Shown here: piece by piece, positions 1-4,289 of the stretch
Numbering within the stretch: the stretch's first letter is position 1
Layout of the letters: each line of letters starts with the position of its first letter
DNA from: an uncultured Armatimonadota bacterium
Lineage (GTDB): Bacteria > Armatimonadota > Fimbriimonadia > Fimbriimonadales > Fimbriimonadaceae
DNA: 5,699 nucleotides
Assembly (NCBI GenBank): GCA_946478935.1
Contig: CAMLEL010000184.1
Location: forward strand, 1 to 5,699
Direction: 5' to 3'
Translations under genes and position numbers: made by a program
Notes under the pieces: model-generated
Told to the model about the DNA's origin: nothing
The model's database searches: none
What the model saw: the letters and a program-made list of their open reading frames with translations, nothing else

Positions 1-687
1 TTCCGTTTGTTATTCATTATCTGGTCAATCTCCTTCTGGCTTCAACTAGTTCTTCAGAATAAGTACTTGCTCTACCACTTCGTTCCGTGGGTGGTACCCT
101 GCTCGATTTCAAGTGGAGTTCTGCTAGAATCTGCACTCACGTATCTTGAAGATCATGTTAAGCCGAGCGTCGTACGGCTGCCTCAGTTTTGTCTCGGTGC
201 AGTATTGGGCTTGTTGTTAATAAAAAGTATGCACTACTACGTAGTTCCAATCTTTTACCTAACTGGCCGTATCTCTCAGGAAAAGTATGACAGACTGTTC
301 ACGAACAGCAACTACGCTGTTTACGATTCAAAACGAGCAGCAGCCTTAATCGAGAAGGCTGATCCTGGTGGCGAAACATTACTGGCATATTGCTTCGATC
401 CGACTCTGTACTTTCTCAGCGATCGAAGAGGAATCAGTCGTCACTTTGTCAGTCCGTTTATTTTTCTGGATGGATGGGTCCCCGACCGTACAAGGCTCCG
501 CTTCTTTTCGGAGCTAGAGCGAAGCGTTATCTCTTCAAGACCTAAGGTATTGGTAACGGACTATCAAACTTATTGGGGAATCGAAGAACTAACTTCCAAA
601 TTAGATGGACCTATACGGTTTTGTGGGCTCAGATACAACTATGTTGGAGTATCAAGACACCTTTACGTCTATAAATTGGTCGAGTAA
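1..687 (+). CDS. C-terminal part of a GT-C (GT39/PMT-like) membrane glycosyltransferase, 5' end outside window
   Basis: The reading frame is open at the first base of the window, so the start lies upstream; 228 codons are visible before the TAA. The visible part begins with three hydrophobic stretches (about residues 3-18, 28-45 and 62-85 of the visible part). About 140 residues of soluble sequence follow, probably exposed outside the cytoplasmic membrane. The segment QNKYLLYHFVPWVVP resembles the aromatic/His-rich loop seen late in GT39/ArnT-like lipid-linked-sugar transferases. The tail (LLAYCFDPTLYFLSDRRGISRHF) resembles the 'P-x-Y-F-x-S-x-R' region at the C-terminus of bacterial members. 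Such enzymes move a sugar from a polyprenyl-phosphate donor onto a protein or glycolipid. The catalytic N-terminal loops are not in view, so donor and acceptor cannot be stated. The gene is AT-richer than everything downstream, as is common in exchanged surface-polysaccharide loci. It could instead be another polytopic membrane protein; the family call is moderately sure. Confidence 0.6.
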   Translation, partial: FRLLFIIWSISFWLQLVLQNKYLLYHFVPWVVPCSISSGVLLESALTYLEDHVKPSVVRLPQFCLGAVLGLLLIKSMHYYVVPIFYLTGRISQEKYDRLFTNSNYAVYDSKRAAALIEKADPGGETLLAYCFDPTLYFLSDRRGISRHFVSPFIFLDGWVPDRTRLRFFSELERSVISSRPKVLVTDYQTYWGIEELTSKLDGPIRFCGLRYNYVGVSRHLYVYKLVE

Positions 688-722
688 GGGCATCTTCGGA
701 TCGATAGAACCAAGTTCGCAGA

Positions 723-1088
723 TCAGGCGACCGTTTCAGAGTAATGACACCGAACTTCGACGGCCCGATCTTCGGCGTCCAGCACGTGGACTTCGTTCGC
801 AAGCATTCCATTGAGGCTAATGTAATTCAGGACGATGCTGCCATCGCCAAGGCCAGTTCGGTGGAGTTGGAACCGCACGTGAGGATAAGCCTCCATCCCT
901 TTGGCGAAGTAATTTCGCAGGTTGGACTTTCCGAGGATTGGAGATTGAGCGTTGGGATCCAGAACGCTGATGAAGGGAGAATGAAACTCCACGTTCTCTG
1001 AGTAATGGTCCATCAACCTATCCAAGTCGTGAACATTCCATGCCTCGGTCCAAGACTTTGCATAGCTTTCCGCACTGATCGCATCCAT
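723..1088 (-). CDS. NTF2-like / SnoaL-like small protein
   Basis: This 121-residue protein has the length and pattern of the NTF2/SnoaL superfamily, a cone-shaped alpha+beta barrel with a central pocket. The N-terminal helix pattern SYAKSWTEAWNVHDLDRLMDHY, followed by a 'V-x-F-x-SP' strand (ENVEFHSPF, residues 31-39), is typical. So are G53 and F61, which lie in the 'G..-lr.yf' helix, and the repeating strands from residue 71 to the end. Members are ketosteroid isomerase-like enzymes, polyketide cyclases, hydrolases or non-catalytic binding proteins, so a substrate cannot be named. I chose the ATG at 1086-1088 because similarity starts just after it. An in-frame ATG 21 codons upstream (1149-1151) overlaps the trmFO start codon in antisense and would add an unfamiliar leader. 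No convincing Shine-Dalgarno precedes the chosen start; a TATGAT hexamer lies 9 nt upstream. The gene is divergent from trmFO and convergent with the glycosyltransferase-like gene (35 bp apart). Confidence 0.85.
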   Translation of the reverse strand: MDAISAESYAKSWTEAWNVHDLDRLMDHYSENVEFHSPFISVLDPNAQSPILGKSNLRNYFAKGMEAYPHVRFQLHRTGLGDGSIVLNYISLNGMLANEVHVLDAEDRAVEVRCHYSETVA

Positions 1089-1097
1089 CGAGGCTAC

Positions 1098-1103
1098 ATC
1101 ATA
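1098..1103 (-). promoter_or_regulatory. Possible -10 element of the NTF2-like gene
   Basis: On the minus strand these bases read TATGAT, one mismatch from the sigma-70 -10 consensus, and end 9 nt before the ATG at 1088. No good -35 hexamer sits 16-18 nt upstream. If used, transcription would begin at or close to the start codon, giving a leaderless mRNA. This would fit the lack of a Shine-Dalgarno sequence. Confidence 0.3.
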
Positions 1104-1149
1104 GCCCTGTAACCGGCATGATTGACTTGATTCAAGCCACAATCTCCAC

Positions 1150-2559
1150 ATGATCACCGTCGTGGGAGCAGGATTTGCGGGCGTTGAGGCGGCCTGGACA
1201 ATTGCGACGCGCGGTCGTAGGGTGCGCTTGTATGAGATGCGGCCAAAGCGAATGACTCCCGCCCATACGACGGAGCATTTTGCTGAACTGGTTTGCTCCA
1301 ACTCCTTCAAATCAAAGCTTCCGACATCACCGGCTGGCCAGCTCAAAGCTGAAATGGAGGACTTGGGATCGATCGTGCTCCAGACGGCCGTCGAGCATGC
1401 CGTCCCAGCCGGGGAGGCACTCGGAGTGGACCGCGACAGGTTTGGGCAGGCGATTACCGCCCGCATCGAGGCACACCCTTTGATCGAGGTCGTCCGAGAG
1501 GAGTTCACTCCGGAAACGGCGGAGTCCATTCTTGCGCGAGGGGAGAAACTCATCCTCGCGACAGGTCCGCTAACGACTCCCGAATTGAGCGACTGGCTTG
1601 CAGAGCTAACGGGCCGAAAGCATTTGTATTTTTATGACGCGGTGAGTCCGACCGTTGACGCCTCTTCGCTCAATCGCGACATCATCTTTGCGCAGAGTCG
1701 GTACGACAAAGGAGAGGGGGACGATTATCTCAACTGTCCGTTCGACAAGGAAACGTACGAGGCTTTCGTGCATGAGTTGGTCCATGCCGAGCGCGCCCCA
1801 ATCCATGCATTTGAGGCTGGGGGAGTCCGGACTCCAGTTCAAGTCGGTCCAGGCTACAGCGCCGAACTCGATTCGGAATCGTCGACTTTGGAAGATCGTT
1901 TTCTTGAGAAGATCAAGTACTTCGCAGGCTGCACGCCCATCGAAGCCATTGCCGAAAAGGGCGCCCGGTCGCTGGCCTTTGGCAACTTCAAACCGGTCGG
2001 CCTCACCGATCCACGAACCGGCCGCCGACCTTATGCGGCTCTGCAGTTGCGACCCGAGAATCGCGAAAAGACGCTCTACTCGCTCGTGGCTTGCCAGACC
2101 AGGCTGAAGTGGGGCGAACAAAAACGTGTCTTCAGGATGGTTCCCGGACTGGAAAATGCCGAGTTCGTCCGGTATGGCGTGATCCACCGCAATACGTATC
2201 TGGAAGCGCCTAGCGCTCTGCAAGCCAATCTTGAAGTTAAGAGCCAGCCCGGACTCTTTGTCGCTGGGCAGCTAACCGGCGTCGAAGGATACGTGGAGTC
2301 AGCAGCAATGGGAATTTATGCGGGTCTGGCAGCCTTGTTGGGCAGTGACCTACCCATCCCGCCCAGAGCGTGCGCCTATGGATCTTTGGTGTCTCATTTG
2401 CAAGACCAAACCGAGAGGGAGTTCGCGCCGATGAATATCAACTGGGGGCTGTTTCCCGAGCCTGAGCAGCCGACCCGGGACAAGGGTGTCAAGCGCGCAC
2501 TCAAGCTGAGCGGCGCACAGACCGCGTTTGCGAGTTGGCGGGAAAAGATCCCGCAATGA
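1150..2559 (+). CDS. trmFO: TrmFO: folate- and FAD-dependent tRNA (uracil-54-C5)-methyltransferase
   Basis: This 469-residue cytoplasmic flavoprotein methylates U54 in the tRNA T-loop to ribothymidine, using 5,10-methylenetetrahydrofolate as carbon donor and FAD/NAD(P)H as reductant. The N-terminal dinucleotide-binding motif VVGAGFAG (residues 4-11) is followed by LYEMRP (27-32). Next come the family signatures FAELVCSNSFKS (44-55), LYFYDAVSP (159-167), SRYDKGEGDDYLNCPF (183-198), FGNFKPVGL (278-286), LKWGEQKRV (319-327) and VAGQLTGVEGYVESAAMG (371-388). C49 and C261 align with the two functional cysteines of Bacillus subtilis TrmFO (C53 and C226, compared from memory). The whole family length is present. 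Compared with the B. subtilis protein there is an extra stretch of about 31 residues (roughly 223-254) just before C261. GidA/MnmG is a relative but is longer and lacks these signatures. The ATG is supported by homology, although no Shine-Dalgarno is visible. The stop overlaps the next gene's start (ATGA), indicating an operon with the DUF2071 gene. Confidence 0.97.
   Translation: MITVVGAGFAGVEAAWTIATRGRRVRLYEMRPKRMTPAHTTEHFAELVCSNSFKSKLPTSPAGQLKAEMEDLGSIVLQTAVEHAVPAGEALGVDRDRFGQAITARIEAHPLIEVVREEFTPETAESILARGEKLILATGPLTTPELSDWLAELTGRKHLYFYDAVSPTVDASSLNRDIIFAQSRYDKGEGDDYLNCPFDKETYEAFVHELVHAERAPIHAFEAGGVRTPVQVGPGYSAELDSESSTLEDRFLEKIKYFAGCTPIEAIAEKGARSLAFGNFKPVGLTDPRTGRRPYAALQLRPENREKTLYSLVACQTRLKWGEQKRVFRMVPGLENAEFVRYGVIHRNTYLEAPSALQANLEVKSQPGLFVAGQLTGVEGYVESAAMGIYAGLAALLGSDLPIPPRACAYGSLVSHLQDQTEREFAPMNINWGLFPEPEQPTRDKGVKRALKLSGAQTAFASWREKIPQ
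2538..2554 (+). repeat. Short hairpin at the trmFO/DUF2071 junction
   Basis: GCGGG (2538-2542) and CCCGC (2550-2554) form a perfect 5-bp stem with a 7-nt loop (AAAAGAT). It ends two bases before the downstream ATG. The GGGAAAAG stretch in the 5' arm and loop is the only purine-rich candidate ribosome site for that gene. The hairpin could therefore limit its translation until ribosomes finishing trmFO open it. The stem is short and may be chance. Confidence 0.35.
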
Positions 2560-3284
2560 GCCAGCTCGACCCTGCGATGCAACTTGCTTTGCGGCAGCGT
2601 CCGGATGGTCGCCCGCTCATGCTTCATAAATGGCGGGATCTGGCGTTCCTGCACTACAGCGTCGAACCCGATGTCATTCAGGCACTGTTGCCCAAGGGGC
2701 TCACCGTGGACACGTTCGATGGCCGCGCATGGGTGGGCCTCGTGCCTTTCTGGATGACCGGAGTCCGTCTGTCCTTTCTCCCTGCAGTTCCGGGAACCCA
2801 CACATTTCCCGAGACAAACGTCCGGACTTACGTGCACCGTGACGGTGAGAATCCCGGTGTGTGGTTCTTCAGCTTGGATGCCGCCAACTCGTTGGCAGTT
2901 TGGGGCGCAAAGACGTTCTTCGGCCTTCCCTACCACAGAGCGGAGATGTCGCTAACCCAATCGAAGTCGCAAATCCGATATCGCTCGGTGAGAAGAACGG
3001 GTAATGCTAGTCACGACATCCAAGTTGAGCATCGAGATAGCCTTCCACTACCGGAACCGGGCTCGTTGGAATTCTTTCTGATCGAACGCTATCTATTGTT
3101 CAGTGAACTCCGGGGTGCCTTGGTCACGGGGCAGGTGCATCATCGACCTTATGAGTTATGCACGGCAAAGGTCTTGAGCGCTTCGGAGTCAATGATGTCG
3201 GCAAACGAGTTGCCAGGCAAGCCTTGGGAGCACGTCTGTTATTCCCCAGGAGTAGACGTAGAAGTCTTCGGTCCGATTCGGTAA
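2556..3284 (+). CDS. DUF2071 (YqjF/COG3361) family protein
   Basis: This 242-residue protein matches the DUF2071 family from end to end. The segments seen are WRDLAFLHYSVEP (26-38), LLPKGLTVDTFDGRAWVGLVPF (44-65), the family's conserved N-V-R-T-Y-V (88-93), GVWFFSLDA (101-109), GLPYHRAEM (123-131), RYRSVRR (141-147), ERYLLF (177-182) and HHRPYEL (195-201). The family shares the beta-rich fold of acetoacetate decarboxylase-like proteins. Its reaction is not established, so no enzymatic role is assigned. I see no signal peptide or membrane segment; it should be cytoplasmic. I chose the ATG at 2556 because it overlaps the trmFO TGA as ATGA, a common translational-coupling arrangement. An in-frame TTG at 2535 would add seven residues inside trmFO. 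The gene ends directly against the stop codon of the opposite-strand four-cysteine gene. Confidence 0.9.
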   Translation: MSQLDPAMQLALRQRPDGRPLMLHKWRDLAFLHYSVEPDVIQALLPKGLTVDTFDGRAWVGLVPFWMTGVRLSFLPAVPGTHTFPETNVRTYVHRDGENPGVWFFSLDAANSLAVWGAKTFFGLPYHRAEMSLTQSKSQIRYRSVRRTGNASHDIQVEHRDSLPLPEPGSLEFFLIERYLLFSELRGALVTGQVHHRPYELCTAKVLSASESMMSANELPGKPWEHVCYSPGVDVEVFGPIR

Positions 3285-3500
3285 CTAGGCGGCGTTATCC
3301 AGGCCGTAATCATCCAGTTCCATTCGCTTGGCCGGTTCGGCGTTGATCACATCCCAGTTGTCGCAGTCCAGGCGGCGACAATAGATCATCCGCTGCTGGG
3401 TTCCACTCTCCGCTTCGACTTCCGCCGTCTGCGCAAATCGACATTCCAGACACAGTTCCGGTTCCAGTAGTCGAACGATCTTCAATTGCTTTCGGGACAT
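3285..3500 (-). CDS. Small four-cysteine (probable zinc-binding) protein of unknown function
   Basis: This 71-residue protein is not one I recognise by name. It has four cysteines: C17 and C20 as CLEC, and C41 and C46 as CRRLDC. The CxxC-x20-CxxxxC layout could hold one zinc ion in a zinc-ribbon-like fold. A basic N-terminus (SRKQLKIVR) and an acidic tail follow the usual pattern of small soluble cytoplasmic proteins; there is no signal peptide. Coding status is supported by the tight packing: its TAG abuts the DUF2071 TAA with no base between. It is also supported by purine-rich upstream sequence on its own strand (AAGG about 8 nt before the ATG and AAGGA directly against it). A perfect inverted repeat lies 25-42 nt upstream of the start. 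It is divergent from the SpoU-type methyltransferase gene. A role in RNA or protein binding would be a guess. Confidence 0.75.
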   Translation of the reverse strand: MSRKQLKIVRLLEPELCLECRFAQTAEVEAESGTQQRMIYCRRLDCDNWDVINAEPAKRMELDDYGLDNAA

Positions 3501-3524
3501 TCCTTCGCCTTAGCCGAACTCAAC

Positions 3525-3542
3525 TTCGAATCGCCATTCGAA
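3525..3542. promoter_or_regulatory. Perfect 7-bp inverted repeat, candidate operator in divergent intergenic region
   Basis: TTCGAAT (3525-3531) and ATTCGAA (3536-3542) are perfect inverted repeats around CGCC. The site lies in the 126-bp gap between two divergent genes, 25 bp from the four-cysteine gene's start and about 85 bp from the methyltransferase start. The symmetry and position suit a dimeric repressor. The inner bases CGAAT-N4-ATTCG differ by one base per half-site from the Gram-positive LexA-type CGAAC-N4-GTTCG, a resemblance only. It could also act as a hairpin in a leader of the minus-strand gene. Confidence 0.4.
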
Positions 3543-3622
3543 CCACACCAATCCAGAATCCGGTTAAGTGTAATCGTTGGCAGTTGGCGTGCGAAACCGT
3601 TCGTTATTTTTGCCAGGTTGCA

Positions 3623-3628
3623 TAAAAT
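3623..3628 (+). promoter_or_regulatory. Possible -10 element of the SpoU-type methyltransferase gene
   Basis: TAAAAT matches five of six bases of TATAAT and lies 7 nt before the ATG at 3636. A weak TTCGTT is found 17 nt upstream (3600-3605). If this is the promoter, the mRNA would start near the 3636 ATG and be leaderless, so that the protein starts at MPMIRW and not at the ATG at 3627. Confidence 0.25.
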
Positions 3629-4289
3629 GGTGTCCATGCCCATGATTCGCTGGCAAGAACGGCATCGACGCATGGCTTCCGCCCTGGAGGAAGCGTGGAC
3701 TGAAGGTGGCAAAACCGCGAACGACCCCGGCTTGCGGGAAGCCTATCAGCGGTTTGATCGATGCCCGATTCGGCTCATCGTCTTGCCACTGGGGAAGGCT
3801 ATCAATCAAGGTGGGATCACGAGAATCGCGGACGCCTACCGCATCGCCCGGGTGGACTTTGCCCAGGAGGCGGACCGTGCGATCGACTTTGCTGCCCAAC
3901 GTGGCAGTAAAGGATGGCAGCCTTGGCGCTCGAGCGACCCGCACACGTCCATCCAAGAGGCGAAGCAGGAAGGATTTTTTGTCGCCTCGCTAACTCTTTC
4001 CGAGCAGGCCGTGGATGTGGCCGAGTTCGAGTGGAAATTCCCGATTGCAATGGTTCTGGGAGAGGAGAACGCAGGAATTCCAGCGGAAATTGAAGCGCTC
4101 TGCGATGCATCGATCGCGATCCCTCTCTACGGGCTCGTCAGTTCTCTGAATGTCGTGACGGCAGGAGCGATCTGCCTGGAATATGCGACAAGGGCATATT
4201 CCAAACTCCATCCCGAATTCGAACCGGTGCGGCGGGAGAGCCGCCGTTTGCTCGACATGGAGCCGAACGAATACCGCAACTCACTTTGA
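3627..4289 (+). CDS. SpoU/TrmH-family (SPOUT) RNA 2'-O-ribose methyltransferase
   Basis: This protein of about 220 residues would transfer a methyl group from S-adenosylmethionine to a ribose 2'-OH in tRNA or rRNA. All three SpoU motifs are present. Motif 1 is NQGGITRIADA (60-70), with N60 and the catalytic-type R66. Motif 2 is VLGEENAGIP (143-152). Motif 3 is IPLYGLVSSLNVVTAGAICLEY (165-186), with N175 in the deep-knot SAM site. The N-terminal ~45 residues are charged and helical, with no L30e-like substrate-binding domain, which is like TrmH more than RlmB. The exact target nucleotide cannot be read from sequence. The frame is open back to a TTG at 3486, but the extra 47 residues look non-coding and would overlap the opposite gene. 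Candidate ATGs are 3627 (AGG 9 nt upstream), 3636 and 3642. The 3' end overlaps the convergent RSH gene by 9 bp. Confidence 0.9.
   Translation: MVSMPMIRWQERHRRMASALEEAWTEGGKTANDPGLREAYQRFDRCPIRLIVLPLGKAINQGGITRIADAYRIARVDFAQEADRAIDFAAQRGSKGWQPWRSSDPHTSIQEAKQEGFFVASLTLSEQAVDVAEFEWKFPIAMVLGEENAGIPAEIEALCDASIAIPLYGLVSSLNVVTAGAICLEYATRAYSKLHPEFEPVRRESRRLLDMEPNEYRNSL

Noticed and set aside
688..722. Terminator between the convergent glycosyltransferase-like and NTF2-like genes
   Set aside because: The 35-bp spacer holds no stem-loop with a T-run on either strand; I could not support a terminator there.
1122..1143. TTGACT (1122-1127) as -35 for trmFO with CACAAT (1138-1143) as -10
   Set aside because: The spacing is only 10 bp, too short for a sigma-70 promoter, and the -10 match is poor.
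1089..1553. Upstream extension of the NTF2-like reading frame on the minus strand (up to 155 extra residues)
   Set aside because: It runs antisense through the conserved start of trmFO, the residues look like low-complexity antisense translation, and NTF2-like similarity begins only at the ATG at 1088.
1606..2223. 205-residue open frame antisense to trmFO
   Set aside because: It lies wholly within the well-conserved trmFO gene, has no recognisable domain or ribosome site, and is best explained as a shadow of the coding strand.
2394..2936. 180-residue minus-strand frame across the trmFO/DUF2071 junction
   Set aside because: It is antisense to two conserved genes and carries no recognisable motif; chance open frame.
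3577..3610. TTGGCA (3577-3582) or TTGGCG (3584-3589) with TATTTT (3605-3610) as a promoter
   Set aside because: The spacers would be 22 and 15 bp, outside the usual 16-18, and the hexamers are imperfect.
3486..3626. 47-residue N-terminal extension of the SpoU-type methyltransferase from a TTG
   Set aside because: It overlaps the opposite gene's start, contains the inverted repeat and likely promoter sequence, and does not resemble SpoU family N-termini.
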